Assembly: GCA_046726955.1 (NCBI GenBank)
Contig: JBKPBQ010000522.1
Span: 1-7,458, forward strand
Direction of reading: 5' to 3'
DNA from: CAVPGH01 sp046726955
GTDB taxonomy: Bacteria; Acidobacteriota; Vicinamibacteria; Fen-336
DNA length: 7,458 nucleotides
Part shown: positions 1 through 6,666 of the stretch, one piece after another
How positions within the stretch are numbered: position 1 is the stretch's first letter
Layout of the letters: each line of letters opens with the position of its first letter
Program-made: the position numbers and the translations under genes
Notes under the pieces: generated by a model
Seen by the model: only the letters and a program-made list of their open reading frames with translations
Databases searched by the model: none
What the model was told of the DNA's origin: nothing

Positions 1-1108
1 CCATGAGGGTGAGGAGGTTGGCCACGGCCTGGTCCACCTCTTCCTCGTAGAAGTCGGCGATCTTCGACAGCATGGCGTCGAGAGCGCCCGTCTGCTCCCC
101 GACCCCGATCATCTGCACGACCATGGGCGGGAAGACGCCGCTCTCCTTGAGCGGTTGGGCCACCGTGAGCCCGCTCTCCACCGCCTTCCGGACCATCATG
201 ATCGCGTCCTCGATGATCGCGTTGCCCGACGTGCGGGCCGTGATCTCGAGCCCGTCGAGGATGGGCACGCCCGAGGAGATGAGGGTCGAGAGCGTGCGGC
301 AGAACCGCGCGACCGCGATCTTCTGCATGATGACGCCGAGGATCGGCAGCTTCAGGATCATGCGGTCGATCTGTCGCCGCCCTCCGTACGTCGCGTAGTA
401 GCGGCGGAAGAGGACCACGAACAGCACGATCGCGATGATCAGGAAGGGCAGGAGGCGCACGAACCAGTTCGACATCGCGATCACGATGCGGGTGGGCAGC
501 GGGAGCTGGGCCCCCAGGCCCTCGAACATCGAGGCGAACGTCGGGATGACCTTCCAGAGGATGACCGCGACCACGATGCCGGCGATGGAGATGACGGCGA
601 CCGGGTAGACCATCGCCCCCTTGACCTGGGCCTTCAGCTTCACCGCCTTCTCGATGTAGGTGGCGAGACGCTTCAGGATCGTGTCGAGGATACCTCCCGC
701 CTCCCCCGCCGCGATCATGTTGACGAAGAGGTCGTCGAAGGCCTTGGGGTGCTTGCGCATGGCATCGGCCAGGCTCGAGCCGCCCTCCACGTCCATGCGC
801 GTCTGCTGGAGGATCTTCGCGAAGTTCTTGTTCTCCTGCTGGCCGCCCAGGATCTCCAGGCACTGCACGAGGGGGAGACCGGCGTCGATCATGACGGAGA
901 ACTGGCGCGTGAAGATCGCGAGGTCCTTGGCGGGGACGCCGCCTCCCAGTTTCGGGAGGGCGATCTCCTTGCCCTTCTCCTTCACCGACGAGACCAGGAT
1001 CTGGTCGCGCCGGAGCAGCGCCATCACCGCTTCCTTGTTCTCGGCGTTGCGCTCCCCGGACACCACCTTGCCGTCCCGGGTCTTGCCTTTCCACACGAAT
1101 GCCGGCAT
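1..1108 (-). CDS. pilC: PilC, type IV pilus inner-membrane platform protein (C-terminus cut by window edge)
   Basis: This gene encodes the polytopic inner-membrane platform protein of the type IVa pilus (type II secretion F family), which couples the cytoplasmic PilB and PilT motors to pilin insertion and removal. The frame is open from the ATG at 1106-1108 to the left edge, giving 369 residues; family members are about 400 aa, so roughly 35 residues, including the last membrane helix, are missing. Two T2SSF repeats are visible, about residues 68-190 and 270 onward. Each carries the family motif, MIAAGEAGG at 131-139 and MIGVGEQTG at 333-341. Hydrophobic helices lie at about 168-190 and 217-235. 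The N-terminus (MPAFVWKGKTRDGKVVSGE) is typical of PilC. The start is fixed by a perfect AGGAGG five bases upstream. It follows pilT by 35 bp and is surely co-transcribed with it. The identification is firm; that this is the pilus member rather than GspF rests on the pilB-pilT context. Confidence 0.95.
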   Translation of the reverse strand, partial: MPAFVWKGKTRDGKVVSGERNAENKEAVMALLRRDQILVSSVKEKGKEIALPKLGGGVPAKDLAIFTRQFSVMIDAGLPLVQCLEILGGQQENKNFAKILQQTRMDVEGGSSLADAMRKHPKAFDDLFVNMIAAGEAGGILDTILKRLATYIEKAVKLKAQVKGAMVYPVAVISIAGIVVAVILWKVIPTFASMFEGLGAQLPLPTRIVIAMSNWFVRLLPFLIIAIVLFVVLFRRYYATYGGRRQIDRMILKLPILGVIMQKIAVARFCRTLSTLISSGVPILDGLEITARTSGNAIIEDAIMMVRKAVESGLTVAQPLKESGVFPPMVVQMIGVGEQTGALDAMLSKIADFYEEEVDQAVANLLTLM

Positions 1109-1113
1109 CGCGC

Positions 1114-1119
1114 CCTCCT
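1114..1119 (-). promoter_or_regulatory. Ribosome binding site of pilC
   Basis: A perfect AGGAGG on the minus strand lies five bases upstream of the ATG at 1106-1108, in the 35-bp gap after the pilT stop. It decides the pilC start. Confidence 0.85.
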
Positions 1120-1143
1120 AGATCACCGTCCGGGACGAAGTCA

Positions 1144-2268
1144 CTAGCGGACTCCCGGACGCATCGGCGGCCGGCCTCCGGCCTGGGGCGTGGCCAGACC
1201 GGCGCCGCGGTTGATCATGTCCTGCAGCTCGTCGGGGTTCGAGCTGATCCCGAGCGCGGTCTGCAGCGAGATCTGCTTGGTGAAGTACAGGGTGGCCAGG
1301 GACTGGTTGAACGTCTGCATGCCGTACTTCTCCTGGCCCGTCTGCATGGAGGAGTAGATCTGGTGGATCTTGTCCTCGCGGATGAGGTTCCGGATGGCGG
1401 GGTTGGGGATCATGATCTCCATGGCCAGGCAGCGCCCGCTGCCGCTCGCCTTCGGCAGCAGCGATTGGCACATGATCCCTTCCAGCACGAGCGACAGCTG
1501 GGCCCGCACCTGCGACTGCTGGTGGGCGGGGAAGACGTCCACGATACGGTTGATCGTCTGGGCCGCGGAGTTGGTGTGCAGCGTGGCGAACGTCAAGTGG
1601 CCCGTCTCCGCGATGCGGAGCGCGGACTCGATCGTCTCGAGGTCGCGCATCTCGCCGATGAGCACGACGTCGGGGTCCTCGCGCAGCGCGGCGCGCAGCG
1701 CGTTGGCGAAGGAGTGCGTGTCCGCGTGGACCTCGCGCTGGTTCACGACGCACTTCTTGTGCTGGTGCAGGTACTCGATCGGGTCCTCCACCGTGAGCAT
1801 GTGCTCGTGCCGCTCGGAGTTGATCTTGTCGAGCATGGCGGCGAGGGTGGTGGACTTGCCGGAGCCCGTGGGGCCGGTCACGAGGACGAGCCCGCGCGGC
1901 TTGTCGCAGATGGTCGCGATCACGGGGGGAAGGCCGAGGTCCTTGAAGCCGCGGATCTCGTAGGGGATGGTGCGGTAGACGGCGGCCACCGCCCCCCTCT
2001 GCATGAACACGTTGGCGCGGAAGCGGGCGAGGCCCTTGATCCCGAAGCTGAAGTCGAGCTCCAGCGTCTCCTCGAAGCGATGCTTCTGCGCGTCGGTGAG
2101 CACGCTGTAGGCGAGCTGCTTGGTCTCCACCGCGGTGAGCGCGGGCAGATCCATGGGCCGGAGCTTGCCGTCCACGCGGATCTGCGGCGGCGAGTTGGTG
2201 GTGACGTGGAGGTCCGTCCCTCCCATCTCCGTCATCGTCTTGAGAAGCTGATGAAGGCTTACGGCCAC
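1144..2268 (-). CDS. pilT: PilT, type IV pilus retraction ATPase
   Basis: This is the hexameric cytoplasmic ATPase that powers pilus disassembly, and so twitching motility and DNA or surface retraction. It has 374 aa. An N-terminal PAS-like domain (about 1-100; MGGTDLHVTTNSPPQIRVDG) is followed by the RecA-like core. Visible motifs are Walker A GPTGSGKST at 132-140, the Asp box with EDPIEY at 161-166, Walker B DVVLIGEMRD at 200-209 with the presumed catalytic Glu206, and the His box TGHLTFATLHT at 222-232. The retraction-specific AIRNLIRE motif is present at 291-298 and separates PilT from PilB and GspE. The C-terminus ends in a Gly/Pro/Arg-rich tail (about 355-374) that looks disordered. The start is GTG (2266-2268), supported by an AGGAGG five bases upstream and by the conserved N-terminus. 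It lies 62 bp after pilB and 35 bp before pilC, in one operon. All key residues are intact, so it should be active. Confidence 0.97.
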   Translation of the reverse strand: MAVSLHQLLKTMTEMGGTDLHVTTNSPPQIRVDGKLRPMDLPALTAVETKQLAYSVLTDAQKHRFEETLELDFSFGIKGLARFRANVFMQRGAVAAVYRTIPYEIRGFKDLGLPPVIATICDKPRGLVLVTGPTGSGKSTTLAAMLDKINSERHEHMLTVEDPIEYLHQHKKCVVNQREVHADTHSFANALRAALREDPDVVLIGEMRDLETIESALRIAETGHLTFATLHTNSAAQTINRIVDVFPAHQQSQVRAQLSLVLEGIMCQSLLPKASGSGRCLAMEIMIPNPAIRNLIREDKIHQIYSSMQTGQEKYGMQTFNQSLATLYFTKQISLQTALGISSNPDELQDMINRGAGLATPQAGGRPPMRPGVR

Positions 2269-2273
2269 GTTCT

Positions 2274-2279
2274 CCTCCT
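2274..2279 (-). promoter_or_regulatory. Ribosome binding site of pilT, supporting a GTG start
   Basis: A perfect AGGAGG on the minus strand lies five bases upstream of the GTG codon at 2266-2268. It supports this non-ATG start over the internal ATG codons about 12 and 15 codons later, which would cut into the conserved N-terminus. Confidence 0.85.
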
Positions 2280-2288
2280 ACTCGTGGG

Positions 2289-2323
2289 GCCTGGGCCGTT
2301 CCCGACGGACGGGCGTTCCAGGC
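2289..2323 (-). other. Possible hairpin between pilB and pilT
   Basis: In the 62-bp gap after the pilB stop, 6-bp arms (2289-2294 and 2318-2323; GCCTGG paired with CCAGGC) enclose a second 4-bp stem (2301-2304 and 2310-2313) with a 5-base loop. On the mRNA it would sit 9 bases upstream of the pilT ribosome site. There is no U-run, so it is not an intrinsic terminator. It could stabilise or adjust the pilB/pilT message ratio, but in such GC-rich DNA it may be chance. Confidence 0.25.
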
Positions 2324-2330
2324 GGCGCGC

Positions 2331-4181
2331 TCAGAGCACGGTCTCCCGGAGGACCTCTTCGATCGTGGTGACCCCGCTCTTGATCTTCTCGAGGCCGCTC
2401 ATCCGCAGGGTGAGCATGCCCTCCTCGAGGGCCTTCCTCTTGATCTCCACCGCGGTGGCGCCCACCATGATCAGGTCGCGGATGCCCTCTCCGATCTCCA
2501 TGACCTCGTAGAGGCCGACTCGGCCCTTGTACCCGGTGCCGTTGCAGACGCCGCAGCCCCGGCCCTTGTAGAGCTTGAACGACCCCACCTGCTCGGGGGC
2601 AATGCCGATCTCGATGAGGGTTTTCGCCGGCACGTCCGTGAGCTCGACCTTGCACTGGGCGCAGATGCGGCGGATGAGGCGCTGGGCCTGGATGAGGTTC
2701 ACCGCCGTGCCCACCAGGAACGGCTCGATGCCCATGTTCACCATTCGCGAGACCGTCGAGGGGGCGTCGTTCGTGTGCAGGGTGGAGAGGACGAGGTGGC
2801 CGGTGAGCGCGGCCTTGACCGCGATCTCGGCCGTCTCGTAGTCGCGGATCTCGCCGACGAGGATGATGTTCGGGTCCTGCCGGAGGAAGCTGCGCAGCAC
2901 CGCCGCGAAGTTCAGCCCGATGTTGTCCTTGATCTGGACCTGGTTGATCCCGGGGAGGTTGAACTCGACGGGGTCCTCGGCGGTCATGATGTTCGTGTCG
3001 GGCTTGTTGAGCGACGCGATCGCGGAGTAGAGCGTGTTCGTCTTGCCCGACCCCGTGGGCCCGGTCACGAGCACGATCCCGTAGGGCTTGGCGATCGCCT
3101 TCTTGAAGCGATCGAGGGAGTGCGGCTCGAAGCCCAGCTTGGTCATGTCCAGCATGAGCTTCGTCTTGTCGAGCAGCCGGAGGACGATCTTCTCGCCCCA
3201 CAGCGTCGGCAGGCAGGACACTCGGAAGTCGAGGTCGCGGCTGCGGTCCTCGACCTTCATCTTGATCTTGATGCGGCCGTCCTGGGGGAGGCGCTTCTCC
3301 GCGATGTCGAGCTTGGCCATGATCTTGATGCGCGAGGTCAGCGGGTCGCGCAGCTTCATGGGGAGCGCCATGACGTTGTAGAGGATGCCGTCGATCCGGA
3401 ACCGGACGCGGAACTCCTTCTCGTAGGGCTCGATGTGGATGTCGGAGGCCCCGCGCTTCAGCGAGTCGATGAGGAGCACGTTCGTGAGCTTGACCACAGG
3501 GGCGGCGTCCGCGGACTTGCTCAGGTTGCCGAGGTCGATCTCCTCGTCCGCGTCCTTGACCGTCTCCACGTCGGCTTCCGCGTCCGAGAGGCCGTCGAGG
3601 TCGACCTCGGAGAGGCCGACCGAGGCCATGTCGTCCACGGTGAGGGCGGGGCCGTCCATCACCTCTTTTATGCTGGGCGTGCCCCCCATCATCGGGTAGC
3701 CATGGCCGTGGCCCCCGCCGCCCCCTCCGCCGTCCTTGCGGAGCTCGAGCGACCGCATGGAGCCGTAGTACCTTTCGATCGCCTCGTCGAGCGAGCTCTC
3801 GGAAGCGACCACCGGCTCCACGTTGTAGCCGGTCATGAACTTGATGTCGTCCATGGCGAAGACGTTCGTGGGGTCGGCCATGGCGATCGTGAGGGTGGCC
3901 CCCGAGCGCGACAGGGGGAGGATCTGGTACTTCCGCGCCGTCTCCGCAGGGATGATCTTGATGATCGCGGGGTCCACCTCGAAGTGGTCCAAGTTGATCG
4001 AGGGGACCCCGTACTGCCGGGAGAGGAGGCTCGTGATCTCCTCGTCCTTCACGTAGCCTAGGGAAACGAAGGCCTTCCCCAGCTTGCCCCCGTTCATTTT
4101 CTGGTGACTCAGAGCTTCCTGGAGCTGCTGAGGGTTCACCATGTTCTCCTTGAGCAGCAGCTCACCGAGTTTGACGGGCAT
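2331..4181 (-). CDS. pilB: PilB, type IV pilus extension ATPase
   Basis: This is the cytoplasmic hexameric ATPase that drives pilus polymerisation (GspE/PilB family). It has 616 aa, somewhat longer than the usual 560-580. An N-terminal MshEN-type domain lies at about 1-140. A linker at about 146-225 has seven consecutive glycines (151-157), HGHG, then an Asp/Glu-rich stretch. The N2 domain starts near 229 (VVKLTNVLLIDSLKRGASDIHIEPYE). The motor core shows Walker A GPTGSGKT at 374-381, AEDPVE at 401-406, Walker B NIILVGEIRD at 438-447 with Glu444, and the His box TGHLVLSTLHT at 460-470. The zinc-binding cysteine pairs are intact (C507/C510 and C543/C546), as expected for assembly ATPases and unlike PilT. 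The residue after the Walker A Thr is Asn382, where Thr is usual. The ATG is the first start after an in-frame TAA (4188-4190), so the start is fixed. It is the first gene of the operon, with its own promoter at 4228-4256. Confidence 0.97.
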   Translation of the reverse strand: MPVKLGELLLKENMVNPQQLQEALSHQKMNGGKLGKAFVSLGYVKDEEITSLLSRQYGVPSINLDHFEVDPAIIKIIPAETARKYQILPLSRSGATLTIAMADPTNVFAMDDIKFMTGYNVEPVVASESSLDEAIERYYGSMRSLELRKDGGGGGGGHGHGYPMMGGTPSIKEVMDGPALTVDDMASVGLSEVDLDGLSDAEADVETVKDADEEIDLGNLSKSADAAPVVKLTNVLLIDSLKRGASDIHIEPYEKEFRVRFRIDGILYNVMALPMKLRDPLTSRIKIMAKLDIAEKRLPQDGRIKIKMKVEDRSRDLDFRVSCLPTLWGEKIVLRLLDKTKLMLDMTKLGFEPHSLDRFKKAIAKPYGIVLVTGPTGSGKTNTLYSAIASLNKPDTNIMTAEDPVEFNLPGINQVQIKDNIGLNFAAVLRSFLRQDPNIILVGEIRDYETAEIAVKAALTGHLVLSTLHTNDAPSTVSRMVNMGIEPFLVGTAVNLIQAQRLIRRICAQCKVELTDVPAKTLIEIGIAPEQVGSFKLYKGRGCGVCNGTGYKGRVGLYEVMEIGEGIRDLIMVGATAVEIKRKALEEGMLTLRMSGLEKIKSGVTTIEEVLRETVL

Positions 4182-4185
4182 CAGG

Positions 4186-4189
4186 CCTT
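4186..4189 (-). promoter_or_regulatory. Weak ribosome binding site of pilB
   Basis: AAGG on the minus strand lies only four bases upstream of the ATG (4179-4181). It is weaker and closer than the perfect AGGAGG sites of pilT and pilC, and it overlaps the TAA stop of a nine-codon reading frame in the leader. Confidence 0.45.
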
Positions 4190-4217
4190 ACCAGAGAACC
4201 CTAGTCTTCTCTTGCAT
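4188..4217 (-). other. Possible nine-codon leader reading frame upstream of pilB
   Basis: ATG at 4215-4217 opens a frame reading MQEKTRVLW that stops at TAA (4188-4190), in the same frame as pilB and six bases before its start. The predicted transcription start lies about four bases before this ATG, so it would be read almost leaderless. It has no Shine-Dalgarno site. Its stop overlaps the weak pilB ribosome site, which would allow coupling. A frame this short often occurs by chance. Confidence 0.15.
4193..4212 (-). other. Small inverted repeat in the pilB leader
   Basis: Perfect 6-bp arms (AGAGAA and TTCTCT) are separated by eight bases, inside the predicted 5' untranslated region and just upstream of the pilB ribosome site. 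It could form a weak hairpin in the mRNA. It has no U-run and is A/U-rich, so its stability is modest. A function is not shown. Confidence 0.25.
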
Positions 4218-4227
4218 TTAGTCCAGC

Positions 4228-4256
4228 ATCGTAACGCGCGGGCCGAGAAGTGTCAA
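4228..4256 (-). promoter_or_regulatory. Sigma70-type promoter of the pilB-pilT-pilC operon
   Basis: On the minus strand a perfect -35 hexamer TTGACA (4251-4256) is followed by exactly 17 bp and a -10 TACGAT (4228-4233), which keeps the key T, A and final T. Transcription should start near 4221-4222 and give a leader of about 40 bases before the pilB ATG. The position directly upstream of pilB and facing it makes this convincing. I see no sigma54 (GG-N10-GC) element there, although sigma54 control is well known for pilA genes. Confidence 0.75.
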
Positions 4257-4270
4257 GAGCATTCGGGCCG

Positions 4271-4290
4271 CGAGTGACCGGACTCACTCG
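4271..4290. promoter_or_regulatory. Perfect inverted repeat in the divergent promoter region, possible operator
   Basis: Seven-base arms CGAGTGA (4271-4277) and TCACTCG (4284-4290) are exact reverse complements separated by six bases. The repeat lies 14 bp upstream of the -35 of the pilB promoter and ends two bases before the candidate -35 of the rightward gene. A dimeric regulator bound here could affect both directions. There is no T-run, and both neighbouring genes start rather than end here, so a terminator is unlikely. No regulator gene is visible in the window. Confidence 0.45.
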
Positions 4291-4292
4291 TC

Positions 4293-4321
4293 TTGACCAC
4301 GAAACGGCGACGACGAAGAAT
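4293..4321 (+). promoter_or_regulatory. Weak candidate promoter for the rightward YfhO-like gene
   Basis: TTGACC (4293-4298), a 17-bp spacer and AAGAAT (4316-4321) match the sigma70 consensus at five and four of six positions. Transcription would start near 4328, two bases before the ATG at 4330, giving a nearly leaderless message. This fits the absence of a good ribosome site there, but the -10 lacks its first T, so the call is tentative. Confidence 0.3.
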
Positions 4322-4329
4322 GACCGCGC

Positions 4330-6666
4330 ATGGCTCCGAGCGCCCCACTTTCTGGGCGCCCTTCCCCGACCGTCCTCGCCGCCGCGCTCGTCGGCGCGAT
4401 CGGCCTCCTTCCCTTCGCTCGAGGCCTCCTCGCCGGGTCTTCCTTCTACTTCCGGGACCTCGCGCTCTACTTCCTTCCCCAGAGGCGGTTCGTGCTGGAC
4501 GGGCTCCGGGGCCTCGAGCTGCGGTTCTGGAACCCGTTCACGCACGAAGGAACGCCGGTCTTCCCGCCGCCCCTGGCCTACCCAGTGGACCTCCTGCAGC
4601 TCCTCCGCCCCGACGAGGCGGGAATCTCGCTCGTCCTCGCCCTCCACGTCCCCCTCGCCGCGATCGCGTTCCTCCTCCTGGCTCGGGAGCTCGGCCTTCC
4701 CCTTCGGGCCGGCATTGGAGGCGCGTGCGTCTACGCGCTCGGCGGGTTCCTGCTCTCCACCCTGAACCTCTACGTCTTCCTGCAGGCCGCGGCGTGGGCA
4801 CCGGCCGTCGTCCTCGGCCTCCTCCGCCTGCGCGACGGCGGTCGACGCGAGGTGGCCACAGCCGCGCTCGTCCTGGCCGTCGCCGTGTCCACGACCGGCG
4901 TCGAGATCGTGGCCCAGGCGATCCTCGTCGGGCTCGTGCTCGCCGCGCGTCCCGGGCCGGCGTTCTGGGGGCGCGCCGTGGCCGCCGTCGCCCTGGGACT
5001 TGGGACGGCCGGGGCCACGATCCTCGGCGTCGCCGGGCAGACCGCGGCCGAGAGCGCGCGTACTGCCGGCTTCTCCACCGCCGTCACGCTGTCTCACTCC
5101 ATCCACCCCCTGACGCTCTTCCAGGTCCTGATCGGGAGCTTCCACGGGGATCTCCAGCGCCTCACCGAGCGGTGGTGGGGCATGAACTTCTTCACTCGCG
5201 GCTTCCCCTACTTCTTGAGCCTCTACCTCGGTCCCCTCGTGCTCGCCCTCGCCGGCGTGGGCGTCCTGAAGGGTCGGGGCCCGCGTCGTCTCCTGGTGCT
5301 CGCCCTTCTCGCGCTCGTCGTCGCCCTGGGACGATCGGCAGGTCTCGAGCCGATCGTCGACGCGATCCCACCGCTCCACCAGTTCCGCTACCCGGTCAAG
5401 GCGTTCTTCACGGTCCACCTCGTGGCGGCCATCCTCGCCGCCTACGGCATCGCCGCCATCGCCGCCGGATCGGGATGGCGAAGCCTTCTCGCTCTGGCCG
5501 GAGCGCTCGGAGCGAGCCTGGCGATGCTGCCTCTCGTCCCCCGCGTCTTCCCGCAGTGGACGCTCTGGTTCGCCGGGGGCTTCTTTCCTCCCGACTATCC
5601 CTGGCCGCTGCGGCTCGAGCGACTGGCCACGGTGGCGGCCGACGCGCTCAGTGGCGGGCTTCTCGCCCTCGTCGCCGCGCTACTCGCGCTCGCCGTGGTC
5701 GCCCGCCGTCTTGCTCCCGCGTTCGCCGCCACCACGATCGTCGGCCTCGTCGCGGCCGACCTCCTCCGCTGCGGCGCGGGCCTCAACCCGATGGTCGCGC
5801 CATCGTTCTTCCGGCCGTCTCCGCCCACGGCCGCCCTGCTGGACGAAGTGCGCGGGGAAGGCGGCCGGGTCTTCTCGCTCGATCCCGAAGCCAGTCCCGC
5901 CTACGCCGAGGCGCGGGCCCTGCGCGCGGAGGCCCACGAGCTCTGGACCTTCGCCACGCTGCTCGAGCTGCAGGTGCCGGAGTTCAACCTCGAGCAGGGG
6001 ATCCCCACGGCGTTCAGCCTCGACCGGACCATGCTCACGGCGGGCACGCGCATCCTTCCTCCCGAGGATGCCGCCCCGGACGCCATCGGACGCGTGCTTC
6101 CGCGGCTGCGGCGCGCCGGCGTCGCCCACGTCCTGAGCCTCGATGCGCTGTCGCATCCCGAGCTCGAGCCGCGGGCCGAGATCGCTCCGGCGCGGATCGC
6201 CCCGCTCTCGCTCCACGCGTTCCGCCTGCGCGAGCCGCTCCCGTTGCGGGCCGTCGCGCGGGAGGTACGCGTCGTCGCCAACGGCGCCGCCGCGGAAAGC
6301 GATCCGGCCGCGCTCGCCGCGGGCACGACCGTGGTCGAGGGCGGGATTCCGCCCACCGAGGGCGCCGCCGGTGGGATCCTCCAGACGATCGAGACCGTGG
6401 ACCGCCTCGAGCTGCGCGTCACTGCGGATCGCCCGACCGTCGTGGTCGTCAGGGATGCGTTCGCTCCCGGGTGGACCGCGGCCGTGAACGGGAAGGCGGC
6501 CCCCGTCTTGCGCGCCGACGGCCGGCACCGGGCGGTGCCCATCCCCGCCGGCGAGAGCCGAGTGCGGCTCTCCTATCGTCCGCCCCGTCTCCTCGCGGGC
6601 GTCGTCCTGAGCCTTCTCTCCATCGCCGTCATCGCGGTCCTGGCGTTCGGTCGGCGCGCGTCCTGA
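4330..6666 (+). CDS. YfhO-like multi-pass membrane protein (GT-C-type fold)
   Basis: This 778-aa inner-membrane protein has about 13 hydrophobic helices, from about 13-34 to about 464-480, then a soluble region and a final helix at 753-773. Features typical of YfhO-family proteins are the FYFRDLALYFLP segment at 39-50 (Asp43 sits where GT-C enzymes keep an acidic residue in the first outer loop), the nearby WNPFTHEGTPVFPP at 67-80, and HQFRYPVK at 350-357. The family's C-terminal beta-rich region is also present (DAFAPGWTAAVNGK at 709-722, then VPIPAGESRVRLSYRP). Known members act in glycosylation of surface polymers such as teichoic acids in Firmicutes; the substrate here is unknown. An in-frame TGA at 4321-4323 makes ATG 4330 the first possible start, and no other start precedes the first helix. 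There is no good Shine-Dalgarno site. It diverges from pilB and its 3' end overlaps the convergent gene by 38 bp. A more distant GT-C transferase is the main alternative. Confidence 0.85.
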   Translation: MAPSAPLSGRPSPTVLAAALVGAIGLLPFARGLLAGSSFYFRDLALYFLPQRRFVLDGLRGLELRFWNPFTHEGTPVFPPPLAYPVDLLQLLRPDEAGISLVLALHVPLAAIAFLLLARELGLPLRAGIGGACVYALGGFLLSTLNLYVFLQAAAWAPAVVLGLLRLRDGGRREVATAALVLAVAVSTTGVEIVAQAILVGLVLAARPGPAFWGRAVAAVALGLGTAGATILGVAGQTAAESARTAGFSTAVTLSHSIHPLTLFQVLIGSFHGDLQRLTERWWGMNFFTRGFPYFLSLYLGPLVLALAGVGVLKGRGPRRLLVLALLALVVALGRSAGLEPIVDAIPPLHQFRYPVKAFFTVHLVAAILAAYGIAAIAAGSGWRSLLALAGALGASLAMLPLVPRVFPQWTLWFAGGFFPPDYPWPLRLERLATVAADALSGGLLALVAALLALAVVARRLAPAFAATTIVGLVAADLLRCGAGLNPMVAPSFFRPSPPTAALLDEVRGEGGRVFSLDPEASPAYAEARALRAEAHELWTFATLLELQVPEFNLEQGIPTAFSLDRTMLTAGTRILPPEDAAPDAIGRVLPRLRRAGVAHVLSLDALSHPELEPRAEIAPARIAPLSLHAFRLREPLPLRAVAREVRVVANGAAAESDPAALAAGTTVVEGGIPPTEGAAGGILQTIETVDRLELRVTADRPTVVVVRDAFAPGWTAAVNGKAAPVLRADGRHRAVPIPAGESRVRLSYRPPRLLAGVVLSLLSIAVIAVLAFGRRAS

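Noticed and set aside
155..1147. Long plus-strand frame (330 aa) opposite pilC
   Set aside because: It is rich in Arg, His, Asp and Glu with no recognisable domain and lies wholly antisense to a clear pilC; long false frames are expected in GC-rich codon usage.
1099..2511. Plus-strand frame of 470 aa opposite pilT and the end of pilB
   Set aside because: Shadow of pilT and pilB: composition is dominated by Arg, Gly, Val, Leu and charged residues, with no domain and no ribosome site.
2278..3201. Minus-strand frame of 307 aa within pilB
   Set aside because: Same strand but another frame than pilB; Arg/Gly/Pro/His-rich with no domain, so an out-of-frame reading.
2775..4061. Plus-strand frame of 428 aa opposite pilB
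   Set aside because: Antisense shadow of a full-length, motif-complete PilB; repetitive Asp/Val/Leu/Glu composition.
4201..5418. Minus-strand frame of 405 aa that could seem to be a gene upstream of pilB
   Set aside because: Glu/Arg/Gly-rich low-complexity antisense of the YfhO-like gene, with its end running through the pilB promoter.
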